From assembly GCF_000319305.2 (NCBI RefSeq), contig NZ_AMWJ02000002.1:1240001-1304000 (forward strand): 64,000 nucleotides of DNA. The letters run 5' to 3'. Shown here in pieces: positions 46,597-55,245 of the stretch. Every line of letters starts with the position of its first letter. Positions within the stretch are counted from its first letter, which is position 1. A model generated the notes under the pieces. That model had not been told where the DNA came from. It did not search any database and was given only the letters and a program-made list of their open reading frames with translations. The stretch comes from Pseudomonas bharatica CSV86. GTDB lineage: Bacteria > Pseudomonadota > Gammaproteobacteria > Pseudomonadales > Pseudomonadaceae. A program made the position numbers and the translations under genes.

Positions 46597-48429
46597 TCAG
46601 CTCACCCCACAATACACCTTGCGACCACTTACCCAGGTTTCCTCGACCAGGATGTCACGCATGTTGACGCGGTCCTCCGGCTTCCATTTCAGAGGGTTCT
46701 TGGCCAGTACCACCAGATCGGCTTGCTTGCCGTCCAGCAGTGAGCCGATCTGGTGATCGAGGTGGCATTGCCATGCCGCGTCGATGGTCACGGCGCGCAG
46801 CGCCTGCTCCACGTCGAGACACTCGTTTTTGTTGAGCACCTCGCCACTCGCCTCCATCACCCGGGTGATCGCCTGCTCCATGTAACGCAGCGGACCGAAT
46901 GGCGTGACGAAGCGGTCGCTGTGCAGGCTGATACGTAGGCCACCCTTCAATGCCGAGGCACAGCGGTCCAGCAGGTTCGCGCGTTCCTCGCCAAGGATGG
47001 TGCTCTGGAATGCCTGGCCCCAGTAACCAACATGCCCGATCAGGAAGCTTGGCGAAATCGCCATGCGCTTCATCAGGCCGATCGCCTCGTCATGTAGCAG
47101 CGAGCAGTGCTCGATGCGATGGCGCTGCCAGGCCCAGGCCGGTTCGGTAGGGAACGGAGGCTTCGGCAACGGATCGTTTGCGGAAGGGATGGTACAGAGC
47201 GCCAATTGATAGGCAGAGAGCACATTGCTGATGGCTTCGTCGCCGTTGGCGTGGGTCAGGATTGGCCAGCCTGCGGAGGTCACGATCTGCATCACGTGCG
47301 CCAGTTGCCGGACCGGGCTGTAGTTGAACAAACCATAGGCACCGACACCCGGAACCTGATGTTCGTTGCAGCAGTGGTACGGCTCGCTTTGCAACCCGGT
47401 CAGCCCCTGATTCGAGCCATCGGCGATCAGCTTGATCGCACGCAGGGTGAAAAGACTGTTGGCGTCGCTAGTAAGCTCGGGCTTGTAGCAGTCGACCCAA
47501 GTCATGAGATTGTTGTCGTTGCCATACAGTGCACAACCGACGCGCAGGGTCATCGACGAGGTCTGCGCGAGCTGCCTCATCATGTCCACTTCCTGCGGCC
47601 CCTTGAACAATCCGATGCTTGCGTCGAACAAGGTAGTGATGCCGCGCTGGTTGGCTTCACGGAACACCTTCTGCAGGTTCGCCAGCAACTGCTCCTGGCC
47701 CAGCTGTGGCAGCGCCTTCAGCATCTGCGCAGATTGCTGCTCGGTCAGCACACCTGTCGGGAATTGCTCGGCGAGACCTGCCGCCTGCAGTGCGAGCGTG
47801 TTGGCGTAGCTGATATGGCCGGAGGCGTTGAGGAGGAAGATCTTGACGTGGGGACCGATTTCATGGAGCTCATCGAGTGTCTTGGCCACGATGTCCGTCC
47901 ACTCCTTCATCAGTGAGGGATCGACACCGAAGCCCGTGACCCATTGCTCCTTGGGATCCTTGTCTTGCACTTTCCTGGCAGCCGCGCAGATCTTGGCCTT
48001 GATCTGCTCGATGTCATATCCCTTGTCCAGGTATTGGTTGCTGATCGGCGACAGGTCGGTCCAGTCGTGGATGAGCGCACTGGACATGAGGTGAGCGTGG
48101 GGGTCGATCAACCCCGGCAGCAACGTTTCTTCGCCCACCAGTTCCCGCACGACATACGGATAGGGCTTCATTGCCTCGCGTACATCCTCGATCTTGCCGC
48201 TGGCGATCACCATGCCGTTGGCGATGCCGATGGCATCTACCGTCAGATCCAGGTGCTGAGGATCCGGGTAGATGGTTCCTCCCACGAAGATCACCGAACT
48301 CTGCGGACCGAGCGGCGTTGCTTGATGGGTTTGCGCAAGCAGGGCCTGCCAGGCGTCAGGATCATGCTCATAGAGCGGCAGCATGCCAGGCGTGCAGCAG
48401 GCACAGCCGAATTGAGGACGTTGGGACAT
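46597..48429 (-). CDS. YtcJ-like metal-dependent amidohydrolase
   Basis: The 610-residue protein belongs to the Amidohydro_3 group. It has the beta-sandwich part (VIFVGGTIYPDPQHLDLTVDAIG) and the metal-binding LLPGLIDPHAHLMSS. Later TIM-barrel ligands are HANGDEAI and RIEHCSLLHDEA, and the closing segment is LDGKQADLVVLAKNPLKW. The N-terminus is cysteine-rich (FGCACCTPGMLPLYEHDPDAW), which is unusual. The substrate is not identifiable; formamide-type or cyclic-imide hydrolysis are possibilities. GGAATCATC upstream of the ATG supports the start. It is transcribed away from the deaminase-like gene. Confidence 0.88.
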   Translation of the reverse strand: MSQRPQFGCACCTPGMLPLYEHDPDAWQALLAQTHQATPLGPQSSVIFVGGTIYPDPQHLDLTVDAIGIANGMVIASGKIEDVREAMKPYPYVVRELVGEETLLPGLIDPHAHLMSSALIHDWTDLSPISNQYLDKGYDIEQIKAKICAAARKVQDKDPKEQWVTGFGVDPSLMKEWTDIVAKTLDELHEIGPHVKIFLLNASGHISYANTLALQAAGLAEQFPTGVLTEQQSAQMLKALPQLGQEQLLANLQKVFREANQRGITTLFDASIGLFKGPQEVDMMRQLAQTSSMTLRVGCALYGNDNNLMTWVDCYKPELTSDANSLFTLRAIKLIADGSNQGLTGLQSEPYHCCNEHQVPGVGAYGLFNYSPVRQLAHVMQIVTSAGWPILTHANGDEAISNVLSAYQLALCTIPSANDPLPKPPFPTEPAWAWQRHRIEHCSLLHDEAIGLMKRMAISPSFLIGHVGYWGQAFQSTILGEERANLLDRCASALKGGLRISLHSDRFVTPFGPLRYMEQAITRVMEASGEVLNKNECLDVEQALRAVTIDAAWQCHLDHQIGSLLDGKQADLVVLAKNPLKWKPEDRVNMRDILVEETWVSGRKVYCGVS

Positions 48430-48734
48430 GATGATTCCTTTCAATAGGTGGTGGTCCAGGGAATGACGCTGAACATCGCATGGCACGATTGCAGTCCGGT
48501 TATCCACGCGTCCCGCAGCACGGCGGGTTCGAGAGGCCGTCCTGTTCCCTGTCCGATCGCCTCGCTAACGTATCACTACGGATTGTAGGTGTACTCAGGA
48601 TTTGGTCAGCACACATAGCAATTGGCCGCCACTTGTCTGCTGCCCGGCGGAACAGTGCCAAGGCGAAGTTCATGGCGCGCAATCCACACGCGTTCCGGCC
48701 CGCCCTCATCCTGTTCCGTATCCAAGGAGGCACG

Positions 48735-49706
48735 ATGCAACACAGCCCGAAAGAGTTGGCTTACCTGTCAACCATCATCAAGCGAACGGCCGCCATCCGG
48801 GATTGGGATACGGATCTCAACAGCAGCGGGACGAAAAAGATCTCGGAGGTCCAGTGCATGCAGATTGTCGGTGAAGACAAGATCTTCATCGCCACCAATC
48901 CCGGCGAACAGGATGCAGTGCGGCATTACCTGAGCGGTTTCGGCGTCAACAATGCCCTGGACTTCGAGCGCTGCCTGTTCATGAGCCATGAGCTGCTGAG
49001 CATGCGCCATCAACTGTTCAACGATGCCGTGACCGTCAGGCTGAACAACGACACCAAGCGCAAGTACAGCGGCCAGGAAAAGCTGGTCATCGACAGTTTT
49101 AGGAAACCATCCTTTCTCGCCGGCAATTACCTGAAGCTGTACCAGGACATGTTCAATGTCATCAATGACGGGGGCACCGATCCGGCAGGAAGGAAACTCA
49201 GCTGGTTCCTGCGCAAACTGATTGCCTGTCCTGTCACTACCAACGCGGTCAAGGGCACCGGGGCGCCGCTCGCGGTACTTTATGAGTATTCCAAGGCCGT
49301 TGCGGTCAATGTGCTCGACAGCATCGAGAACGTGCATGCCGAGATCGTGCTGCTGACCTTCCTGGCGGAGGAAGTGACGACCAACCCGCACATGTTCGAG
49401 AACAAGGTGGTTCACCTGGGCGGGGCGAAGAAAGCCTGCGCGCATTGCGCGGCATGGATTGCCCTGTACAAGCGCTGGATGCTGAACACCTACAAGGTCA
49501 AGGTCAGGACCACGGAGAACGACGGCGGTGACACGCGTGGCGAAGCCAACGCAGCGGAGACCAGCCAACGGCCGAGTCGTCCCGCGCTCGCGACCCTCAG
49601 GGGTGCGCCCAAACTGTTGTTCACTTCCGCCGGTGCGACCGATCTGCATCACCTGAACACAATGGCCGATGACGAAGACCTCTGGTTACTGAAGAAACAC
49701 GCCTGA
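48735..49706 (+). CDS. Solitary protein with cytidine-deaminase-type zinc motifs
   Basis: The 323-residue protein starts after a strong ribosome binding site (AAGGAGG). It is not clearly like any protein I know in its first 190 residues (KIFIATNPGEQDAVRHYLSG; DAVTVRLNNDTKRKYSGQ). From about residue 195 it shows NVHAEIVLLTFLAEE (His201, Glu203) and LGGAKKACAHCAAWIALYK (Cys235, Cys238). That is the HAE...CxxC pattern of zinc deaminases, with the GxxKKxCxxC form seen in the OTT_1508/toxin-like deaminase clades. There is no signal peptide or delivery domain and no adjacent immunity-type gene. The 305-base region upstream (48430-48734) is otherwise empty. Function unknown. Confidence 0.75.
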   Translation: MQHSPKELAYLSTIIKRTAAIRDWDTDLNSSGTKKISEVQCMQIVGEDKIFIATNPGEQDAVRHYLSGFGVNNALDFERCLFMSHELLSMRHQLFNDAVTVRLNNDTKRKYSGQEKLVIDSFRKPSFLAGNYLKLYQDMFNVINDGGTDPAGRKLSWFLRKLIACPVTTNAVKGTGAPLAVLYEYSKAVAVNVLDSIENVHAEIVLLTFLAEEVTTNPHMFENKVVHLGGAKKACAHCAAWIALYKRWMLNTYKVKVRTTENDGGDTRGEANAAETSQRPSRPALATLRGAPKLLFTSAGATDLHHLNTMADDEDLWLLKKHA

Positions 49707-49724
49707 ACGGCAGCCAAAAACGCC

Positions 49725-49749
49725 GAAAGCCCGCAATTACGCGGGCTTC
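49725..49749. terminator. Terminator between the deaminase-like gene and guaA
   Basis: The stem GAAAGCCCGC/GCGGGCTTCC has an AATTAC loop. The T tract is short on both sides, so efficiency is uncertain. Confidence 0.6.
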
Positions 49750-49795
49750 CGGTGTGTTCATTGCCACTCGATGCCGGCTTATGCCGGACGGGGGA

Positions 49796-51372
49796 TCATT
49801 CCCACTCGATCGTCGCCGGCGGCTTGCTCGACACATCGTAGGTCACCCGCGAGATCCCTCGATCTCGTTGATGATCCGCCCACTGACAGTCTCCAGCAGC
49901 TCGTACGGCAGGTGCGCCCAGCGCGCGGTCATGAAGTCCACGGTCTCGACGGCGCGCAGGGCGACGACCCAGGCGTAGCGACGGCCGTCACCGACCACGC
50001 CCACCGATTTGACCGGCTGGAACACCACGAAAGCCTGGCTGGTCTTGTGGTACCAGTCGGCCTTGCGCAGTTCTTCGATGAAGATGTGGTCGGCACGACG
50101 CAGCAGGTCGGCGTATTCCTTCTTCACTTCGCCGAGGATGCGCACCCCCAGGCCCGGGCCCGGGAACGGGTGGCGGTAGACCATGTCGTACGGCAGGCCC
50201 AGTTCCAGGCCGATCTTGCGCACTTCGTCCTTGAACAGTTCGCGCAGCGGCTCGACCAGCTTGAGATTCATTTCCTCCGGCAGGCCACCGACGTTGTGGT
50301 GCGACTTGATCACGTGGGCCTTGCCGCTCTTGGCGCCAGCCGATTCGATGACGTCCGGGTAGATGGTGCCCTGGGCGAGGAACTGGATGTTCTCCAGCTT
50401 GCTGGCCTCGGCATCGAACACGTCGATGAAGGTGCGGCCGATGATCTTGCGCTTCTTCTCCGGGTCGGACTCGCCGGCCAGGTTGTCGAGGAACTGCGCT
50501 TCGGCATCGGCACGGATGACCTTGACGCCCATGTTCTCCTTGAACATGGCCATGACCTGGTCACCTTCGTGCAGGCGCAGCAGGCCGTTGTCGACGAAGA
50601 CGCAGGTCAGCTGGTCGCCGATGGCGCGGTGCAGCAGCGCGGCGACCACCGAGGAGTCGACGCCGCCGGACAGGCCCAGCAGGACGTTGGCCGAACCCAC
50701 CTGCTCGCGAACCTGGGCGATGGCGTCCTCGACGATGTTCGAGGCGGTCCACAGGGCTTCGCAACCGCAGATATCGAGGATGAAGCGCGAGAGGATGCGG
50801 CCGCCCTGCTTGGTGTGGGTCACTTCCGGGTGGAACTGCACGCCGTAGTAACCGCGGGTATCGTCGAACATGCCGGCGATCGGGCAGCTCGGGGTGCTGG
50901 CCAGGACGTGGAAGTCCTGCGGCATGCGGGTGACCTTGTCACCGTGGCTCATCCATACGTCCAGGCCGAGCACGCCGTCGTCATCGACGTGGTCCTCGAT
51001 GCCGTCCAGCAGGCGGCTCTTGCCGACCACGTCGACACGGGCGTAGCCGAACTCGCGCAGGTCCGAACCCTCGACCTTGCCGCCCATCTGCTCGGCCATG
51101 GTCTGCATGCCGTAGCAGATGCCCAGCACCGGCACGTTCAGGTCGAACACGGCCTGCGGCGCGCGTGGGCTGTTGGCTTCGTGGACCGACTCAGGGCCGC
51201 CGGCCAGGATGATGCCGCGCGGGTTGAAAGCACGAATCGCTTCATCGTCCATGTCGAACGGGTGCAGTTCGCAGTACACGCCGATTTCGCGCACGCGGCG
51301 GGCGATCAGCTGGGTGTACTGGGAACCGAAGTCGAGAATCAGGATGCGGTGAGCGTGAATGTCGAGGGCCAT
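49796..51372 (-). CDS. guaA: GMP synthase (glutamine-hydrolysing), frameshifted near its 3' end as given
   Basis: GuaA aminates XMP to GMP. It has an N-terminal glutamine amidotransferase (Cys in [11 protein letters not shown], His/Glu in [10 protein letters not shown]). An ATP pyrophosphatase domain follows (P-loop [17 protein letters not shown]), then a C-terminal dimerisation domain ([31 protein letters not shown]). As read, the frame stops at 49843 after INEIEGSRG. In the next frame the expected ending [19 protein letters not shown] and a stop at 49796 are present. One more base at the CCC run 49856-49858 gives the standard 525 residues. Since guaA is normally essential, a base-call error is the likeliest reason. 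Confidence 0.9.
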
Positions 51373-51405
51373 GACTCAATCTCGTCAGTGGTAATCGGAA
51401 ACGAC

Positions 51406-51431
51406 GCGGGGCTGTTCGATAACAGCCCCGC
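51406..51431. other. Intercistronic hairpin between guaB and guaA
   Basis: GCGGGGCTGTT is mirrored by AACAGCCCCGC around a 4-base loop (CGAT). It has no T run, so it may stabilise or process the guaB-guaA mRNA rather than terminate it. Confidence 0.7.
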
Positions 51432-51452
51432 TGAACGGTGTTGCCAGGAGCA

Positions 51453-52922
51453 TCAACCTACGCGGTAGTTTGGCGCTTCCTTGGTGATCTGTACGTCATG
51501 CACATGGGACTCGGCCATGCCGGCACCGGTGATGCGCACGAACTCGGGCTTGGTGCGCATCTCTTCGATGGTGGCGCTGCCGGTGTAGCCCATCGACGAA
51601 CGCAGGCCGCCCATCAACTGGTGGATGATCGCGGCCAGTGCGCCCTTGTAGGGAACGCGACCTTCGATGCCTTCCGGTACCAGTTTCTCGGCGCCGGCCG
51701 AGGAGTCCTGGAAGTAGCGGTCCGAAGAGCCTTGCGCCTGGGCCATCGCGCCCAGCGAACCCATGCCGCGGTAGGCCTTGTAGGAGCGGCCCTGGAACAG
51801 TTCGACTTCGCCCGGGGCTTCTTCGGTACCGGCGAACATCGAGCCCATCATCACGCACGAAGCGCCGGCGACGATGGCCTTGGACAGGTCACCGGAGAAG
51901 CGGATGCCGCCGTCGGCGATCAGCGGAACGCCAGTACCTTCGAGGGCTTCGGCAACGTTGGCGATGGCGCTGATCTGCGGCACGCCGACGCCGGCAACGA
52001 TACGGGTGGTGCAGATGGAGCCCGGGCCGATACCGACCTTGACCGCATCGGCGCCGGCTTCGGCCAGGGCCTTGGCGGCAGCGCCGGTGGCAATGTTGCC
52101 GCCGATCACCTGCACTTGCGGGAAGTTCTCCTTGACCCAGCGAACGCGGTCGATGACGCCCTTGGAGTGACCGTGGGCGGTGTCCACCACCACCACGTCG
52201 ACGCCGGCGGCAACCAGGGCGGCAACGCGCTCGCCGGTGTCCTTGCCGGTACCGACCGCGGCGCCGACGCGCAGGCGGCCCTGGTCGTCCTTGCTCGCCA
52301 GCGGGTAGGCCTTGGCCTTCTCGATGTCCTTGACGGTCATCATGCCCTTCAGGTTGAAGTCGGCATCGACGATCAGGACTTTCTCCAGGCGGTGCTTATG
52401 CAGCAGCTCGCGGACTTCGTTCTTGTCGGCGCCCTCGCGCACGGTGACCAGACGCTCTTTCGGCGTCATCACGTCGCGCACGGCCGCATCGAGGCGGGTT
52501 TCGAAACGCACGTCGCGAGAGGTGACGATGCCGACCAGGTCGCCGTTGTGCAGCACCGGTACGCCGGAGATGTTGTTCAGGCGGGTCAGCTCGAAGAGGT
52601 CACGCACGGTGGCTTCGGCATCGATGGTGATCGGATCCTTGACCACGCCGGCCTCGAACTTCTTGACCTTGCGGACTTCGCCGGCCTGCTGCTCGATGGT
52701 CATGTTCTTGTGGATGATGCCGATGCCGCCTTCCTGCGCCATGGCAATGGCCAGGCGGGCTTCGGTCACGGTATCCATGGCGGCGGAGACCAACGGAATG
52801 TTCAGCTCGATGCCACGGGTCAAACGGGTCTTGAGGCTGACTTCGTTGGGCAGTACCTCGGAATAGCCTGGTACAAGGAGAATGTCGTCGAAGGTCAGGG
52901 CTTCTTGGCTGATACGCAGCAT
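51453..52922 (-). CDS. guaB: Inosine-5'-monophosphate dehydrogenase
   Basis: GuaB oxidises IMP to XMP with NAD+, the first committed step to GMP. The 489-residue protein has a TIM barrel with MLRISQEALTFDDILLVPGYS at the start. Two CBS domains are inserted at about residues 95-200 (ISGVPVLHNGDLVGIVTSRD, LEKVLIVDADFNLKGMMTVKD). The catalytic loop is GPGSICTTRIVAGVG. The active-site flap begins in YRGMGSLGAM. guaA follows by 80 bases on the same strand. Confidence 0.98.
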   Translation of the reverse strand: MLRISQEALTFDDILLVPGYSEVLPNEVSLKTRLTRGIELNIPLVSAAMDTVTEARLAIAMAQEGGIGIIHKNMTIEQQAGEVRKVKKFEAGVVKDPITIDAEATVRDLFELTRLNNISGVPVLHNGDLVGIVTSRDVRFETRLDAAVRDVMTPKERLVTVREGADKNEVRELLHKHRLEKVLIVDADFNLKGMMTVKDIEKAKAYPLASKDDQGRLRVGAAVGTGKDTGERVAALVAAGVDVVVVDTAHGHSKGVIDRVRWVKENFPQVQVIGGNIATGAAAKALAEAGADAVKVGIGPGSICTTRIVAGVGVPQISAIANVAEALEGTGVPLIADGGIRFSGDLSKAIVAGASCVMMGSMFAGTEEAPGEVELFQGRSYKAYRGMGSLGAMAQAQGSSDRYFQDSSAGAEKLVPEGIEGRVPYKGALAAIIHQLMGGLRSSMGYTGSATIEEMRTKPEFVRITGAGMAESHVHDVQITKEAPNYRVG

Positions 52923-52959
52923 CGCGGGGGCTCCCGGGCGGGAAAAATGGAAGCGCGCC

Positions 52960-52988
52960 ATTATACTCATGCGCGCCGTTTCGCTCAA
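52960..52988 (-). promoter_or_regulatory. Sigma-70 promoter of guaB
   Basis: On the minus strand, -35 TTGAGC (52988-52983) and a perfect -10 TATAAT (52965-52960) have a 17-base spacer. They lie about 38 bases upstream of the guaB start. Confidence 0.8.
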
Positions 52989-53007
52989 TGTAAAGATGGG
53001 CCTTCGG

Positions 53008-53565
53008 TCAGTTGCCCGACAGCGTTCCACGCACCACGGCTACCGGCTGGTCGAGCCAATCGGCGAAGGCGTCAAGGAAGGCCGGTTTGAAACCGGCATC
53101 GGCCCACCCATTGAAGATGAAGCCCAGGTTGGAAAAGGCACACGGCTGGAGAAAGAGAAAGCCGTTTATATCGTCTTCATGGCCGCATTCGGGGCAAGTG
53201 AAGTTGTCGGTCTGCGCTGGCATCCACTCTTCGAGGCTTTCGAACAGCGCCTCGCCGATCTCCCGGCGGCACTCGGGGCAGCCCGCTTCCTCGAGGAAAT
53301 CCACCGACGGTGTATAGATGCAGCGCTTGGTGATGATCTCCAGGCCGTTGACCCGCTTGCCGAACGGCAGCAGTTCGGGGCGCTCGACCACCTTGCGCGC
53401 GCCCTCGGAAATGGCATGGGCCATGCGGTTGCCGGTGCCGCCGCAGGTGCTCAGGCCCTCCTCGACGATCTTCTCGCGCACCAGCCAGCGCAGGATGGCC
53501 CGGGCACGGGCTTCGTGCACGGGGATGGAGGACATTCGGGGAACGATGATGCTCTGGGTGATCAT
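53008..53565 (-). CDS. Zinc-ribbon conserved hypothetical protein
   Basis: The 185-residue protein has two CxxC pairs (EEAGCPECRREIGEALF and NFTCPECGHEDDINGF), the pattern of a zinc ribbon or rubredoxin-like knuckle. A helical N-terminal half (HEARARAILRWLVREKIVEE) precedes them. It is similar to a Pseudomonas family sometimes labelled sugar ABC transporter ATPase, a label not supported here: there is no Walker A motif and no ABC signature. Function unknown. The ATG at 53565 was chosen over an in-frame start 19 codons earlier. Confidence 0.75.
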   Translation of the reverse strand: MITQSIIVPRMSSIPVHEARARAILRWLVREKIVEEGLSTCGGTGNRMAHAISEGARKVVERPELLPFGKRVNGLEIITKRCIYTPSVDFLEEAGCPECRREIGEALFESLEEWMPAQTDNFTCPECGHEDDINGFLFLQPCAFSNLGFIFNGWADAGFKPAFLDAFADWLDQPVAVVRGTLSGN

Positions 53566-53618
53566 GACAGCGGTCGGGTCGGGTCGAGGCGGCAAGTTTA
53601 ACCCGACCCTGGCGCTTC

Positions 53619-54215
53619 TCACAGGTGGACGCGGAATCTCCCGTCCTCGATCTTCATCTCGTAGGGATGGTCCGGGCCCACGCCGAGGTAGTCATGGACC
53701 TCAGGGATCCTGGCCACGATGTGACTGAAATGGCCTTCCAGCAAGCCATCTTCGGTATTTTTCCGAATACGGACTTTTCCGCTGACGATATCGGCTGACA
53801 CCAGATAGGTTCCGGGCTCGACCAGAGGCGGGTCTACAAAGGTCATAGCGTACATGAACAAGATAGGGGAATTGGGGCCGATGGGGTAGGAACCATCATA
53901 TACGTCGTACAACAATCCGAAGTTCACCTCCTCCTTGTCTGCGTCATGTGGCGGCGCAGCGAAATTCAGTCCGATGACCATCCCGCCGGCAAACAGCGGA
54001 GGCCTGTGGAACTCCGTGATATCGGGTTTGAACGAACGGCGCTGTCCTCCTTCCAGTTTCTCGAACATCGCCTGCATCTCATTGCCATTGGCACCGGCGC
54101 TGCCATTGGTCCTCTGTCGGTCGGAATCGAGTACCCAGATCCCCGTGTCCTTGGTCTCGGACAGAGGACGTAGTGCACCGTAGATGCGGCGCATGACTTC
54201 GGTTGAATCTTTCAT
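53619..54215 (-). CDS. Unknown protein A, tandem paralog of the gene at 54536
   Basis: The 198-residue protein (MKDSTEVMRRIYGALRPLSE) is not recognised. It has no signal peptide or membrane segment. Its C-terminus (VGPDHPYEMKIEDGRFRVHL) and middle (LNFAAPPHDAD) match the neighbouring gene (VGPGQDYEMKMLNGRFSVRL; RHFTAPPHQAY), so the two are paralogs. Both start codons follow GGAGT and TATTGCGATG, a conserved upstream stretch. It may be a small beta-rich binding protein, but nothing supports a function. Confidence 0.75.
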   Translation of the reverse strand: MKDSTEVMRRIYGALRPLSETKDTGIWVLDSDRQRTNGSAGANGNEMQAMFEKLEGGQRRSFKPDITEFHRPPLFAGGMVIGLNFAAPPHDADKEEVNFGLLYDVYDGSYPIGPNSPILFMYAMTFVDPPLVEPGTYLVSADIVSGKVRIRKNTEDGLLEGHFSHIVARIPEVHDYLGVGPDHPYEMKIEDGRFRVHL

Positions 54216-54349
54216 CGCAATACTCCAAAAGTGGGCAAGTCCCTTTCGGGGAGAAGGGCACGTTTCGGAGTCTGAAAAGATCGACTGATAGCAACAACTG
54301 ACAGAAATAACAGGTAAATCCCGCGACGGCTCTACCGCGCATTACCAAC

Positions 54350-54479
54350 CGACCTGAGGCAAGCAACGGCCAATCAGCGCCGTTCCTCTGGCCAGCACCA
54401 GCCAGGCCAAAGCCCATGCACGGATTCGTGCATGGGGGACGGACGATGTCCGCGCAACGCTGACGCCCAGGGCGAGCAT
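54350..54479 (-). pseudogene. Remnant of a TauE/SafE transporter 3' end
   Basis: The gene-free stretch 54216-54535 holds sequence that, read on the minus strand, gives WLVLARGTALIGR. This matches WLVLASGVALIGR at the end of the complete TauE/SafE gene at 55246-56022. The surrounding residues (LALGVSVAR versus VLGLRVGRR) also align. It looks like a leftover copy of that gene's last ~40 codons, duplicated together with the unknown gene next to it. Confidence 0.65.
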
Positions 54480-54535
54480 GATGGCAATCGGGTCGGTTGA
54501 AAACGATCAGCCTGCCCGAGCAATCAGCGTGCATC

Positions 54536-55122
54536 TCACAGGCGTACGCTGAATCGCCCGTTCAGCATCTTCATTTCATAATCCTGGCCCGGGCCGACGC
54601 CGATGTCTTGATCAACCTTGTGGATCCTGACCAATACGTCACGGAAGCTTCCCGCTACCACGCCTTGCATCCAGTCGTTCTGCAGCAGGATCATTCCGCT
54701 GATGACTTTGAAGGATACCGCTACGTCGCCATCTGGACAGCATGGCGGCGCCCGGAAATACAGCTGGTAGTTGATAGCGGCCACCCCACTGGTTACCGAG
54801 TAGTAGCCGTTGGGCAAATCCTCCAGGAAGGCAACACCCACGGCCTCTGCATAGGCTTGGTGCGGCGGAGCTGTAAAGTGGCGGCCCGACACGTGATTGA
54901 TATTGGAGTGTTTGATGAATTCCGTTTGTTCTGCCACAAACTCCCTGCGCGCTCCCCTTCAACCATCTCGAACAACGCCGAAAGCTGGCCGTTGCGTGGG
55001 TTGGCGCTTGCCGGCGCGGACACCAGACGAGAATCGGACAGCCAGATCCGGTTGTCTTCTGCATCGGAAAAAGGACGTTGAAAAACACTGCCGCAGCGCA
55101 TGGCTGCTTGAAGATCGTTCAT
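54536..55122 (-). pseudogene. Unknown protein B, paralog of the gene at 53619, frameshifted
   Basis: The N-terminal part (MNDLQAAMRCGSVFQRPFSD ... LFEMVEGERAG) reads from the ATG at 55122, preceded by AGGAGTTATTGCG. Family similarity then moves to another frame (VAEQTEFIKHSNINHVSGR ... YEMKMLNGRFSVRL), ending at 54536. One more base at CCC 54943-54945 gives a continuous protein (AGEFVAEQTEF), with about the same length as paralog A. Function unknown. Confidence 0.72.
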
Positions 55123-55245
55123 CGCAATAACTCCTGATAACGCTCTCTCAGTGGCGGAGAGCACGATCGGAGTTTCATGACCTGCATTCGTCGCAACAAC
55201 TCACGGATCTACGGGCTTGACGCGGCAATGGCTCTATCCCAAGCC

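Noticed and set aside
49771..53090. Two long plus-strand frames opposite guaA and guaB
   Set aside because: Shadows of conserved guaA and guaB.
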